64,000 nt of DNA from Stygiolobus caldivivus (GCF_019704315.1 NZ_AP024597.1:2232001-2296000); one strand, 5' to 3'. Positions 46,947-55,178 are shown, counted from the first letter of the stretch. The notes: generated by a model from the letters alone, not told the origin. Numbers and translations: made by a program.

Positions 46947-47525
46947 CTATTTCACTTCTTCGAAGATTTTTTCGAAACCTTTTACTTCTCTAAGTGGCCT
47001 CCCGCTCCCCCCTCTTTCCACCGTAATAATCTCGGCTAATATGCTTAACGCTATTTCTTTTTCGCTTTTAGCACCTATATCCAAGCCCGCAGGTATCCTC
47101 AGCCTCTTAAGTTGCTCAACTGGTATCCCTGCTTCTAGGAGTCTCCTCATTATAACTTTTGCCCTCTTTATGCTCATAACTACGGCGATCTCCTTAGCTC
47201 CACCTATTATTGATTTCATTATAGCCCATGTATCATAAACGTGTTTAGTAGCTATTACTACATATTTCCCTTTTACGACTTCATCTGGGACTTTAAACGA
47301 GTCGCCTTTTATCACTTCATCAGCTTCATAAGCTACATCATCTGCAAAAGGGTCTACTACTGTAACCTTAAACCCCAGGTCTTTTAAATACCTAGAGAGG
47401 ATCGGTGCAACACTTATACTCTTCCCAGTGCATTTACTCTTATCGACTTTGACACTATCCCTATCACAAAATACCGGTTCTTCTGCCTCTGCTTCCCTAC
47501 TCGAAGTGAAGATAACTACATCCAT
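46947..47525 (-). CDS. XdhC/CoxI family Rossmann-domain protein
   Basis: XdhC-type proteins help insert or sulfurate molybdenum cofactor in enzymes such as xanthine dehydrogenase. The 192-aa protein holds the C-terminal Rossmann domain: FKVTVVDPFADDVAYEADEVI near 52-72, VIATKHVYDTWAIMKSIIGG (about 92-111), the IPVEQLKRLRIPAGLDIGAKSEKEIALSILAEI run (about 137-169; the conserved PxGLDIGAxTPxEIAxSI motif with Ser for Thr), then ERGGSGRPL. The N-terminal XdhC CxxG-type domain is absent, so it is the short form. I use ATG 47525; a TATA-like CTTTTTATTT lies about 25 nt upstream. It is convergent with the Mo-oxidoreductase gene, a meaningful pairing. Confidence 0.87.
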   Translation of the reverse strand: MDVVIFTSSREAEAEEPVFCDRDSVKVDKSKCTGKSISVAPILSRYLKDLGFKVTVVDPFADDVAYEADEVIKGDSFKVPDEVVKGKYVVIATKHVYDTWAIMKSIIGGAKEIAVVMSIKRAKVIMRRLLEAGIPVEQLKRLRIPAGLDIGAKSEKEIALSILAEIITVERGGSGRPLREVKGFEKIFEEVK

Positions 47526-47591
47526 ACACAATACTTAGGAAAGGAAAAATAAAAAGAATGATTAAAACACCTTTGAGATTAAAAACGGGGC

Positions 47592-47897
47592 TTAGTCTTC
47601 TCCGTATATATCCTTAATCTGAGACGTTACCTTATCTAGTGCTGTCTTCTTTTCCTTATATTCCTTTAGTAGCTCTAGTAACTTCTTACCTTTTTCGGTG
47701 AGGTAATACAGACCGTCTTTTTGAGATATTAAATCTTTCTCTACTAGTCTGTTTATGTAGTTATTTGTTAGTTCATAGCTTAGATTTGCCTTATACATTA
47801 GCCAAGTCTTCTTTGCACCGTTCTCGCACTGTGATAATATATCATGTATTATTTCATACCTTGTCCTCTTTTTTCTACCCATTACAGTTTCTGTCAT
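47592..47897 (-). CDS. Sso10a-like winged-helix DNA-binding protein (HTH_45)
   Basis: The 101-aa protein matches the small Sso10a-type architecture of Crenarchaeota: RTRYEIIHDILSQCENGAKKTWLMYKANLSYELTNNYI winged helix, SQKDGLYYLTEKGKKLLELL wing, and a C-terminal coiled-coil helix (about 68-101) used for antiparallel dimerisation. The family includes abundant chromatin proteins and specific regulators. I use ATG 47897 over an upstream TTG. It stands alone, so a nucleoid or global role is as likely as local regulation. Confidence 0.82.
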   Translation of the reverse strand: MTETVMGRKKRTRYEIIHDILSQCENGAKKTWLMYKANLSYELTNNYINRLVEKDLISQKDGLYYLTEKGKKLLELLKEYKEKKTALDKVTSQIKDIYGED

Positions 47898-48091
47898 CAA
47901 TATGTAACTGGATAAGAAACTTAAAAATTTTACTTCTATTTTGTTGGTGTAATGATTGTAATATCAGAGATACTAACCCACTCTCAATCTCGTTATATAC
48001 AAAAATACTACGTGAGAGGTCTCTTTGATACTAAAGTTTTACTATGAATTACATTCAAAATTTGTCAAAATATATTAGATAATATGTACAA

Positions 48092-48775
48092 CTATTCATA
48101 TTTTTTTCTGAAGTTATCAAACAGAGACCATGAGGCATAAGAAGCAGATTTAACCGAACTTAGAGTAGGGAATAGATCCCATTCTACCTCTCCATGAGCA
48201 AGTAAATTCCTGACATTCACCGATAACCTGTAAGTCAAACTCAGTTTCTGGTCCATATACCTTTCAGCCCAAGCTAATAGAGAACCTTGAGAGAAAGGGA
48301 AAACCTCACCGTTGACCTTCACCTTATATTTACTCCAGCCCTTTCTCCTTATATATAGTTTGAGGCGACGGTAGTCCAACCCCTTAACCTTTACTTTTTT
48401 CTCTTTATACTTTATGGTCACCCCTTTTGACAAATACTCTGAGTAAAGTGTACGTAAGCTCATCTCTAACATTAGGTAAATCTCTAATGTAGCTACCTCG
48501 TTTATCCCTAATGTGACCAGTTTTATTGCATCACTCTGGATTTTTCTCACTTTATCTGGTAAATCTTCTCTAATCTCTCCTTCCCCGAGGATGGCATAAG
48601 GGATATTAGCGAGAAAAACGCCCACAGCATCTTCCTTGTTCTCTACCTTAATCTTCTCCTCTCTTAAAATTACATACCCGTCCTTATACCGTACTTCTTT
48701 AAGTACTTCCTTTAATAATTCTAGATCCCCCTCCTTCTGGTACTGAAAGAACGACTTTATTTCCTTTAATATCAT
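48092..48775 (-). CDS. Unknown protein with HEPN-like RNLLAH motif
   Basis: From ATG 48775 the product is 227 aa. The N-terminal half is mixed alpha/beta and highly charged. The C-terminal half is helical, including [22 protein letters not shown] and, near residue 200, [19 protein letters not shown]-x3-H fits the Rx4-6H signature of HEPN RNase domains, with the usual polar residue after Arg. A helix-rich context on both sides is consistent with HEPN. No MNT-type nucleotidyltransferase antitoxin gene is adjacent. The gene shares a single TATA box with the divergent racemase-superfamily gene. Whether it is an RNase is inference; the family is not recognised. Confidence 0.6.
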   Translation of the reverse strand: MILKEIKSFFQYQKEGDLELLKEVLKEVRYKDGYVILREEKIKVENKEDAVGVFLANIPYAILGEGEIREDLPDKVRKIQSDAIKLVTLGINEVATLEIYLMLEMSLRTLYSEYLSKGVTIKYKEKKVKVKGLDYRRLKLYIRRKGWSKYKVKVNGEVFPFSQGSLLAWAERYMDQKLSLTYRLSVNVRNLLAHGEVEWDLFPTLSSVKSASYASWSLFDNFRKKYE

Positions 48776-48796
48776 TTTTCTTACGTTCAACAACTA

Positions 48797-48806
48797 CTTT
48801 AAAATA
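48797..48806. promoter_or_regulatory. Shared bidirectional TATA box
   Basis: CTTTAAAATA on the plus strand reads TATTTTAAAG on the minus strand. Its centre (about 48801.5) is about 27 nt from both start codons (ATG 48829 rightward, ATG 48775 leftward), the leaderless distance in both directions. Confidence 0.6.
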
Positions 48807-48828
48807 CAAGTAGCTTTTAAGTATTAAA

Positions 48829-49503
48829 ATGCCAGGCGGAAGAGGGAGGATAGGACTCATTTTACCTGCAAATAACGCAGCTATGGAATACGACATGTGG
48901 AAAATGGCACCAGAAGGAGTAACAATCCATTCGACGAGGATGAAACCTACGAAAGGGTGTGAGCCTGACAACGTAGAGGAGTTCGAAAGAGAGCTTAAGT
49001 ACGTCTACTCCCTACTAGAGGAAGTATCAGACGTCATAGTCTACGGGAGGACTTACGGTACACATAGACATGTAGACGTTATAAGGAAGGTAATAAGGAA
49101 GGAAGTAGTGATCCCAGAAGAAGAAGTCTACAACTTATTAAGAGAATTAAAAGTAAAGAAAATCTGGGTAGGAACACCGTATATAAAGGAGAGAACTTTG
49201 GAAGAGGTAGAGTTTTGGAGGTCTAAGGGGTTCGAGGTAGTCGGTTATGACGGGTTAGGAAAGGTAAAAGGTGTTGATATTTCTAATACTCCAATATTTA
49301 CTATTTACAGGCTTGTAAAGAGAAACCTCGATAAGGTAATTAACGCTGACGCTATTTACATCGCATGTACAGCACTATCTACCTATGAGGCAGTAACATA
49401 CTTACACGAGGACTTAGGAATACCGGTAATTTCTGAAAATACTGCTACCATGTGGGGGACATTAAGAAAATTGAAAATTAAAAACAGGGTTCCGGGGTTT
49501 TGA
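48829..49503 (+). CDS. Asp/Glu racemase superfamily protein, arylmalonate-decarboxylase/maleate-isomerase-like
   Basis: The 224-aa protein has the pseudo-symmetric fold of this superfamily: [21 protein letters not shown] (about 5-25; the PxxNxxxE start typical of maleate isomerase/AMDase), a central region [14 protein letters not shown], and [16 protein letters not shown] (about 184-199) with a single catalytic-type Cys. The first Cys found in racemases and maleate isomerase (around the YGRTYG position) is absent, as in arylmalonate decarboxylase. The reaction is therefore uncertain. It shares one promoter element with the HEPN-like gene on the other strand. Confidence 0.78.
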   Translation: MPGGRGRIGLILPANNAAMEYDMWKMAPEGVTIHSTRMKPTKGCEPDNVEEFERELKYVYSLLEEVSDVIVYGRTYGTHRHVDVIRKVIRKEVVIPEEEVYNLLRELKVKKIWVGTPYIKERTLEEVEFWRSKGFEVVGYDGLGKVKGVDISNTPIFTIYRLVKRNLDKVINADAIYIACTALSTYEAVTYLHEDLGIPVISENTATMWGTLRKLKIKNRVPGF

Positions 49504-49639
49504 TTATCAGGGAATTTAAGTTAATAATTCAGCTAATAATAAATCAACTAGGTGTTACATAGAGATTTTTAAGTTCCTTTAATCTAATTGAATTAATGAT
49601 AATAACGTTTATATACAAGAAACTAAATTATTAAATTAA

Positions 49640-50188
49640 ATGTTAAACTCTGTTAAACTCACATTTAATTCGCCTAGATCTGAGATAATGAAGATCTTTA
49701 CAGACCCATTTAGACTGAGCGGTATTATTTCTCATTTCGTAATCTTACAAGTCTATGATACTGCAAGTGAAACTTTCGTAAGTCCAGGCAAAGTAACATT
49801 AGAAAAATTACCTAATTATTATAAAGTCCTTTACGTTTTTGGGACACCAGATACTGGAATAAGGACACTTTTAGGGACTTTAAAGGGACCTGAAATAATA
49901 ATGGGGGGAGTAGAATATAAGGGTAAAGACGTAGATAACACGTTTGAGTTGACCATGCAGTTCTTATCCCAAGAACTGAGCAACAAAACAGTGATTACGA
50001 TAAATGCTAATTTAATATATAATCCTTCTCTAAAACATAAGATCTTTGGAAAAGAGATAAGAGAATTAAAGAAAGAATTTGACTTCCCGAACCATATAAT
50101 AAAAGACCACATAGTCCCGTACCTAAACCTGACCTTTAAACTTGAAGAAACGTTATACGAAGAAGAGAAGGGAGAAGAAGAAAGTTAA
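49640..50188 (+). CDS. DUF3211-like / SRPBCC-fold small protein
   Basis: The 182-aa protein begins MLNSVKLTFNSPRSEIMKIFTDPFRLSGII, an arrangement of first strand and helix found in small SRPBCC/START-type domains. Beta-rich middle segments (KVTLEKLPNYYKVLYVFG, NKTVITINANLIYNP) and a C-terminal helical, acidic tail follow. It is similar in plan to the 36587-36994 protein. A TATA-like TTTATATAC (about 49608-49616) lies about 28 nt before the ATG. Ligand and function are unknown. The PsiE-like gene follows after 56 bp. Confidence 0.6.
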   Translation: MLNSVKLTFNSPRSEIMKIFTDPFRLSGIISHFVILQVYDTASETFVSPGKVTLEKLPNYYKVLYVFGTPDTGIRTLLGTLKGPEIIMGGVEYKGKDVDNTFELTMQFLSQELSNKTVITINANLIYNPSLKHKIFGKEIRELKKEFDFPNHIIKDHIVPYLNLTFKLEETLYEEEKGEEES

Positions 50189-50244
50189 ACCCCTAGCTTA
50201 GCTTTTTTAGTCTACACGACAAAGGTAAAAGTCGGACTTATGAA

Positions 50245-50682
50245 TTGAAGGCAGAAAAAAAGAATATAAAAAAGCGATTTAGTCTCAATTTACCAGAAGA
50301 AAAAATAGTGATGTATGTAGCCAAGATAGTTGAAATCATCCTACTGTTAGCCATAGCAATTGTAATTGCATATACTGTGGTCGACATATTCCTCCTAATA
50401 CCAACAGGGCTTCTTAGTGAGATCTTTGGGTTAGTAGGTAACGCGTTTTTAGTAGTTGTCTTATTAGAGCTATTCCAAAGCATTGTAGATTTCGGTAGAG
50501 GAAGAGGGAGGAGTGTAATTTACGTCATGGACGCTACTATGAGCTTTGTACTTAGAGAAATTATTATAGACCTGATAAACGGTATAAATAGCATAACAGA
50601 CCTAGTGTACTTATCCTCTATTACACTAATAATCGCTGTTAGTAGGTTCCTGATCTCTTTCAGGCTAAGGAGAAAACGCTAA
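50245..50682 (+). CDS. PsiE-like small membrane protein
   Basis: The 145-aa protein has an N-terminal basic stretch, then about four hydrophobic helices. The pattern LLELFQSIVDFGRGRGRSVIYVMDATMSFVLREIIIDL, with a charged loop between helices 2 and 3, resembles the PsiE (phosphate-starvation-inducible) superfamily. TTG 50245 is taken as the start; GTG/ATG at about 50308-50311 would remove 21 residues but keep all helices. Function in archaea is unknown. Its position after the DUF3211-like gene may reflect co-transcription. Confidence 0.65.
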   Translation: MKAEKKNIKKRFSLNLPEEKIVMYVAKIVEIILLLAIAIVIAYTVVDIFLLIPTGLLSEIFGLVGNAFLVVVLLELFQSIVDFGRGRGRSVIYVMDATMSFVLREIIIDLINGINSITDLVYLSSITLIIAVSRFLISFRLRRKR

Positions 50683-50769
50683 AGATTTTCCTCTTTCTTC
50701 TATATTTGATTCATATCAATTTAATTAGATTAAAAAGCTTTAATTTAATCCTTATAAATTATTAGAAAT

Positions 50770-51300
50770 ATGATAGATGTAAATGACTTCCAGCCCGTTT
50801 TAAGGATGGGCATAACTGTTGATGAGGAAGCATATATAGCAAGAAAATTAGCGCCCGTGGTAGACAAAGTAGAAGACAGAGTTTTAGATATAGCACCTAG
50901 TAATTGTTTAATCCCCATCTATCTCTCCGTTGAACTGGGGAAAGAAATCCTAGCTGTAGATGACTGGAAGTATTTTAAGAGAGAAGACGCTGAAAAGTTA
51001 ATAAAAAAATATAACGCTAACGTTAAACTTTTCGACGGGTTACCCAAGATCCCCTTTGGTAACGAGAGTTTTTACTTTATCTATAGTGTAATGTACTTCT
51101 ACAACTTAAAGAGGGATATCATGAAAATAGTAGTATCTGAGATAAGGAGGATACTTAAAACACACGGGCAAGTACTCATAGTAGACCCAATAATGACCAG
51201 AGGAAAGATCAGAAAAGAAATGGAAGAGCAAAAGTTTAAACTTATAGAATACACGGAAAATAACGCGCTGTCATTTAGTAAATGGGAAAAAACAGAATGA
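50770..51300 (+). CDS. Class I SAM-dependent methyltransferase-like protein
   Basis: The 176-aa protein has the Rossmann-type methyltransferase order: motif I RVLDIAPSNCLIPIYLS (about 38-54, with APSN instead of the usual G-x-G-x-G), an acidic residue after strand 2 (LAVDDWKY), motif IV-like FYFIYSVMYFY, and strand VLIVDPIM (about 136-143). The altered glycine motif suggests weak or changed SAM binding. A TATA-like GCTTTAATTT lies about 28 nt before the ATG. The substrate cannot be guessed. It is convergent with the DUF2173-like pair (7 bp). Confidence 0.68.
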   Translation: MIDVNDFQPVLRMGITVDEEAYIARKLAPVVDKVEDRVLDIAPSNCLIPIYLSVELGKEILAVDDWKYFKREDAEKLIKKYNANVKLFDGLPKIPFGNESFYFIYSVMYFYNLKRDIMKIVVSEIRRILKTHGQVLIVDPIMTRGKIRKEMEEQKFKLIEYTENNALSFSKWEKTE

Positions 51301-51307
51301 GTACCTT

Positions 51308-51787
51308 TCACTCAAGTCTGTAGTTGAACTTGGACTTTGAAGATGCAAGCAAGACTATCCCCACTAACAGCATACCTATAGGTATATAATATCTTGGTTC
51401 AGGTGTTATACTATTAAAGTAAGGTATGTAGTTAATTAAGGGAGTTACGTCTATTATAAATATGAGTATTGATAAAATCGTAAAGAACAACCCCGCAATT
51501 AGCGTTGAAAAGGAGTAAGTGTACTTAACGAACAGTTCATGCCAGTCCACCTCTTTAGTCTTTACAATATATGCCCCATTTTTCATAAAAGTTAGAGAGT
51601 AATCCTTACCGATCATTGCAAACCCATTCATGTGCCCAAATCCTAGTTCATGTGCTTCTTCATTCCCTTTTTTCACGTTGAACTTAATTACCTCCGCCCA
51701 TTCTTCTGGGTTTTCGACATTTTTACTTTCGATTACGTTCCCTTGATCATCTAATTTTATATGCCCGACATAACCTTTTATCCCCAT
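51308..51787 (-). CDS. Roadblock/DUF2173-like domain with two C-terminal membrane helices
   Basis: The 159-aa protein has residues 1-85 that parallel the adjacent upstream protein: GFAMIGKDYSLTFMKNGAYIVKTKEVDWHELF corresponds to GYAMIIDDIGVVVVRDLVYFVRARETNWDYVI. Two hydrophobic helices (about 88-113 and 131-151) then anchor it to the membrane. The pattern resembles DUF2173/roadblock-type domains that accompany energy-metabolism and motility GTPases. Spacing to the upstream paralogue is 2 bp, so they are one operon and arose by duplication. Role unknown; the respiratory genes lie about 1 kb further right on the same strand. Confidence 0.6.
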   Translation of the reverse strand: MGIKGYVGHIKLDDQGNVIESKNVENPEEWAEVIKFNVKKGNEEAHELGFGHMNGFAMIGKDYSLTFMKNGAYIVKTKEVDWHELFVKYTYSFSTLIAGLFFTILSILIFIIDVTPLINYIPYFNSITPEPRYYIPIGMLLVGIVLLASSKSKFNYRLE

Positions 51788-51789
51788 CT

Positions 51790-52110
51790 TTACCCCTCTC
51801 CGCTACTACTAATTGCATGTTTAATCACGTAATCCCAATTAGTTTCCCTAGCTCTAACGAAGTAAACTAAGTCTCTAACCACCACGACCCCGATATCGTC
51901 AATTATCATAGCATATCCCAAAAGGGGGTCTAATAATTTCAACTTCTTTGCCTCTTGTTGACCTATCTCCATATTTTCTACTAAAATCTTAGCTAATTTA
52001 CCCAAGTCTACTCTGATCATATCCATCCCATAAACCTTCTCTAAGTGATCGTCTTTTAACCGATAAACGGCTAACAGACCGGGTATTTTTTGGAATGTAA
52101 CTTGCGACAT
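51790..52110 (-). CDS. Roadblock/DUF2173-like small protein
   Basis: The 106-aa protein starts MSQVTFQKIPGLLAVYRLKD; the IPGLLAVYRL start is typical of roadblock/LC7-like DUF2173 proteins. A central helix (LGKLAKILVENMEIGQQEAKKL) and a C-terminal strand pair GYAMIIDDIGVVVVRDLVYFVR complete the fold. No membrane segment, unlike its downstream paralogue, with which it may form a heterodimer that brings it to the membrane; this is inference. It is the first gene of the pair. Confidence 0.62.
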   Translation of the reverse strand: MSQVTFQKIPGLLAVYRLKDDHLEKVYGMDMIRVDLGKLAKILVENMEIGQQEAKKLKLLDPLLGYAMIIDDIGVVVVRDLVYFVRARETNWDYVIKHAISSSGEG

Positions 52111-52729
52111 TAATGAATATTTTGATTTTAGGCTTTAAAAAGATATCTTTGAAATTAGTCTAATATTATTAAAAAAGATAGCTTATGTTTTTAAAAAGGA
52201 TATTTATTATAAAGTTATTTTTTAAGTTTTAAACAAAAACTTGTTTTCGAACCTTAAATTTTTCTTATTAGATGTAAAACCTCATCGATTTTATTGTAGA
52301 TACTAGGTAGCATTTTACGTAGAACCTTTATATCCGACATATTTTACTAAATGGATGTCTGACGCTCTATACTTTCCGATTCGAGCCTTGAACCCCCAAC
52401 TATCCAATGCCGAGATGAAGTTAAAGTATTAAGGTAAGGATTTAGGATAACGCTTAACTGCCACGGTTTTTCCGATTAGTGCTGACCGGATTTAGGCGGT
52501 GTATTATACCTTAATCTCATTAACTTTCCTAAATTCGACTAAAAATTTACGATCCGAAGGAAAAAATTCGTAGACTAAATATATAGAAGCTGAGGAGAAG
52601 GAAATACCTTATCTCCTATTTCTCTATCTACTCTACTCTAATTTATATCTCAGAAACATGAGAGACATAATTAAGATAAATAATATTTAAAATTTAAAAA
52701 AGAATTTAACTTTTTTGTTTTCCTCATCA
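52111..52729. other. 619-bp intergenic region, no gene recognised
   Basis: AT-rich throughout. It has a TATA-like CTTTATATCC (about 52327-52336) followed 25 nt later by ATG and a very short frame, a direct repeat GGATTTAGG (about 52438 and 52491), and an 8-bp inverted repeat TTAAGGTA / TACCTTAA (about 52429 and 52508). This could be a small RNA with its own promoter, but neither tRNA nor box C/D features are convincing. Confidence 0.4.
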
Positions 52730-53128
52730 TTATATAGACCTAAAAAGGAACCCTGTTGTACTGAAGAAAGACCCTACAAAACTTAAAGCCATAATATATG
52801 AGTAAAGTGGGTCTAAAGTGGAATAGAATAACAGGCCTCCAGCTGCTGCCATCCCAATAAATATTATGTTAGCCGTAGAAAGATAGAATAGCACCTTGTC
52901 CTTGCTTAATGTACCTAACGCAAAGAGAGCAACTCCCAAGAAAGCGGTAAGCATTGCAAAACTAATATGAAGGGACAGTAACGCTGACTGGTATGCATTA
53001 GTTAATGGGAACTTATCGTACAAGAGAGTAGCAAGACCGAAACTGAAGAGAAAAATTAAGGATAAAAGTTCTGAGCCTGCAAATACAGTTAAAGCCCTCG
53101 ATTTTTGATAAAGCGCCATACTTATCAT
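52730..53128 (-). CDS. Small membrane protein, four transmembrane helices (respiratory-locus associated)
   Basis: The 132-aa protein has helices at about 11-36, 47-70, 79-101 and 108-130. It resembles the following upstream protein (53164-53598) in spacing and in its last helix (LDPLYSYIMALSFVGSFFSTTGF versus VDPSYALMMGLGFLGVLFTSSAI), so the two are likely paralogues. There is no cofactor motif. It is last in a run of small membrane-protein genes following the Rieske gene, so it may be an accessory subunit of the oxidase complex; this is inference from position only. Confidence 0.62.
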   Translation of the reverse strand: MISMALYQKSRALTVFAGSELLSLIFLFSFGLATLLYDKFPLTNAYQSALLSLHISFAMLTAFLGVALFALGTLSKDKVLFYLSTANIIFIGMAAAGGLLFYSTLDPLYSYIMALSFVGSFFSTTGFLFRSI

Positions 53129-53163
53129 TATTATGTTAATAATTAATAGTTAAAAAAGTTTGG

Positions 53164-53598
53164 TTAAATACTCACGTAATGTATCGCTCTCTGAATTACA
53201 TCTACTGTGATAGCTGAAGACGTGAACAATACACCTAAAAACCCTAACCCCATCATCAAAGCGTAAGACGGGTCTACATACCCACCGAAATAAAATAGGC
53301 CTTCAAAAGCCGCAAATATGCAGAACAAGACGTTTAATAGCCCTAACGCTTTTAGTTTTAGATTATTTCCACGCATAGCAGACCCTAAGACAAAAAAGCT
53401 TAAAATTACTACTATAGCGGCACCGTAGATATGTGCTGTAATTGCGTCACCCACAAGTCCGAGGTTAAATATCGGTATTGCCATACCTGCACTGTAAAGG
53501 ACTATTAATACTACTAATTGAAATAAAGTAGGCATTAGGATATAATTTTCAGCATACATCAAATCTATAGTTTTATTTATAAAATTTGTCGCACTCAT
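53164..53598 (-). CDS. Small membrane protein, four transmembrane helices (paralogue of neighbour)
   Basis: The 144-aa protein has helices at about 22-45, 52-76, 83-106 and 112-132, with short polar loops. The C-terminal VDPSYALMMGLGFLGVLF matches the LDPLYSYIMALSFVGSFF of the downstream gene. ATG 53598 is used over the TTG before it. The Rieske gene and two very small membrane proteins are immediately upstream on the same strand. No function known; membrane location and position suggest association with the respiratory complex. Confidence 0.62.
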   Translation of the reverse strand: MSATNFINKTIDLMYAENYILMPTLFQLVVLIVLYSAGMAIPIFNLGLVGDAITAHIYGAAIVVILSFFVLGSAMRGNNLKLKALGLLNVLFCIFAAFEGLFYFGGYVDPSYALMMGLGFLGVLFTSSAITVDVIQRAIHYVSI

Positions 53599-53631
53599 CA
53601 AAAAATACTTTACAAGTGAAATTAAAAAATT

Positions 53632-53823
53632 TTACCTTAGCTTCCTGAATAGGTATAAAAACAAGAGGCTGGCGAAGAGCATGTAGAAACTAGCAGCCAC
53701 TATTGTAGTCAGTTCAGTCCCTATCACGTTTTCTGTAAGGTAATTAAACGGTATTGATAAGAATACGAAAAATATGAGGCCCAGAGACGCTAAAAATATA
53801 TATAATATCGATTTCTCTTTCAT
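53632..53823 (-). CDS. Very small membrane protein after the SoxD-like gene
   Basis: The 63-aa protein has two hydrophobic helices (about 6-25 and 38-58) ending in basic FRKLR. It begins 1 bp after the stop of the 35-residue gene before it (TGAAATG), so the two are coupled. Sulfolobales respiratory clusters of the soxABCDD'L type carry more than one such small protein; this may be the SoxD' equivalent, which I offer as inference. Nothing else can be said from sequence. Confidence 0.65.
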   Translation of the reverse strand: MKEKSILYIFLASLGLIFFVFLSIPFNYLTENVIGTELTTIVAASFYMLFASLLFLYLFRKLR

Positions 53824-53824
53824 T

Positions 53825-53932
53825 TCACTTCACCGGTGCCGTTTCCCATATAATGTTATAAGCAATGAACAGTGCCATAGCTATAGTACCACCGAAAATC
53901 AGACCGAGTATGAAGAGGCCCAATTTAGTCAT
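53825..53932 (-). CDS. 35-residue single-helix protein, SoxD-like
   Basis: The product is MTKLGLFILGLIFGG followed by TIAMALFIAYNIIWETAPVK: one transmembrane helix with a short polar tail. It begins 4 bp after the Rieske gene stop, with GGGGTGA as Shine-Dalgarno immediately before the ATG, and ends 1 bp before the next start, so it is part of the operon. Size and character match the small SoxD subunit of the Sulfolobus quinol oxidase, known to be about 40 residues. It is short enough to be missed by automated callers. The Rieske-side placement, instead of after the cytochrome b gene, makes the SoxD identity tentative. Confidence 0.72.
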   Translation of the reverse strand: MTKLGLFILGLIFGGTIAMALFIAYNIIWETAPVK

Positions 53933-53936
53933 GTTT

Positions 53937-54920
53937 TCACCCCGACTGCTGGAAGGGATTCCCAAAACTGGTCAAAATCCTTGTATAACAGTTAGTGGGA
54001 GTCTGTCCCTTTTGAACCAATAATTTACTACACCCGGTGCTCTCATCATAACTGGACAGAGTAGCGAAACCAGACAGATCACTGCTCCTACCTAAGATTA
54101 CGGGTGCATGTAAGTTCATACCAACAGCGTATAAATAGTCGGTGTTGGGATCCCAATAAAGTTGGACGTAAGGAAGGGGTCTGACCGTAGGACCAGTAAC
54201 TACAGCGGCACCCTTATAGGGGTCGTAAGTAGACCCGTGGCAGTCACAATGGATCACACCGTATTTAATACCTTGAGAGATGATGATGTTGTATACATCG
54301 GAGGGTATAAAATCAGGGAAAGGCCCGTTAGGTTTGACTAGGTCGGGAGGATAGTAGTGTATCTCCGGAGGTATACAGCCTAAGTGTTGACATATTGCAC
54401 TAAACGCTACTATAGAGTTATTTGGCCCTACTCCCCCCGGAAAAGTATAAGTAGCTCCAGTCTCTGGGATCGTGACAGTAGTAGAGGGGACTTTCACCGG
54501 GTTCCCGTTTTCATCACCAATGTTTAACAGGAAAGTTATATCACCTTGCATAGGGTACTGGAATACTAAAATAGCGGGATTATTTACCGGCAATTTAGAA
54601 GCCTGAATAGGGTTCCCGTCAGAATCCGTTATTATCATCCACGGAAAGTCCTTAAGTGTTATCTCTGGCTGATTAAGGTAACCTAAAACCGGTAAAACGG
54701 AAACTACTGCTAGCGCTCCTATCCCTACTAGTAGTCCCTTTAAAAATAGTCTCCTTTCAGGGTTTAAAGGACCTACATTGTCTTCGGCATACTTAAATAG
54801 GTAGTCCCTCCCTTTCTTTACAAACTCCTTCTCATCAAACTTGGTTGGGGGGTTCCTCATTTTATACACGAGGCGGTGTAAAAATATTAGGTCATCTCTC
54901 TTGAGGGCAAATGGTTTCAT
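53937..54920 (-). CDS. soxL: Rieske iron-sulfur protein (SoxL-like)
   Basis: The 327-aa membrane-anchored Rieske [2Fe-2S] protein is on the outside of the cell membrane. A twin-arginine signal RRLFLKGLLVGIGALAV (about 61-77) precedes the transmembrane anchor. Cluster ligands are CQHLGC (about 176-181, Cys and His) and HCDCHGS (about 224-230, Cys and His), with a 40-residue insertion between them, typical of Sulfolobales Rieske proteins. A C-terminal extension follows. It is the first gene of a leftward operon with small membrane proteins, and is divergent from the oxidase subunit operon. It takes electrons from quinol and works with the SoxC-like cytochrome b. Confidence 0.9.
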   Translation of the reverse strand: MKPFALKRDDLIFLHRLVYKMRNPPTKFDEKEFVKKGRDYLFKYAEDNVGPLNPERRLFLKGLLVGIGALAVVSVLPVLGYLNQPEITLKDFPWMIITDSDGNPIQASKLPVNNPAILVFQYPMQGDITFLLNIGDENGNPVKVPSTTVTIPETGATYTFPGGVGPNNSIVAFSAICQHLGCIPPEIHYYPPDLVKPNGPFPDFIPSDVYNIIISQGIKYGVIHCDCHGSTYDPYKGAAVVTGPTVRPLPYVQLYWDPNTDYLYAVGMNLHAPVILGRSSDLSGFATLSSYDESTGCSKLLVQKGQTPTNCYTRILTSFGNPFQQSG

Positions 54921-55137
54921 TTCTTTTCACAAATTTAGTTATAGTTGAAATCTTTAAATTTTTATTTTATATCTTTTCTAGCTCACAAAATTAATCTTCT
55001 TTGTAATTAAAACTTAAACATAGTTTAATGTTATTTTCAATTAGATAGATTAAAGTATGTTAAGTTTGAATTCATAATGCTAAATTATTTTATTTATATA
55101 AACTAAGTTTCAAAAATAAATAAATCACAGAAAAAGT

Positions 55138-55172
55138 TAAATATAATGATAATTACAGTGAATTTTAGGTGA
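55138..55172 (+). promoter_or_regulatory. TATA box and Shine-Dalgarno of the soxABC operon
   Basis: TTAAATATAAT (55137-55147) followed about 25 nt later by AGGTGA (55167-55172). The AGGTGA sits 6 nt before an ATA codon that is in frame with subunit II, the spacing used at other genes in this window. Confidence 0.5.
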
Positions 55173-55178
55173 ACGAGT

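Noticed and set aside
52350-52460. Possible tRNA because of TTCGAGC-like sequence near 52383
   Set aside because: No acceptor stem pairing, no complete T-arm and no anticodon stem could be built on either strand.
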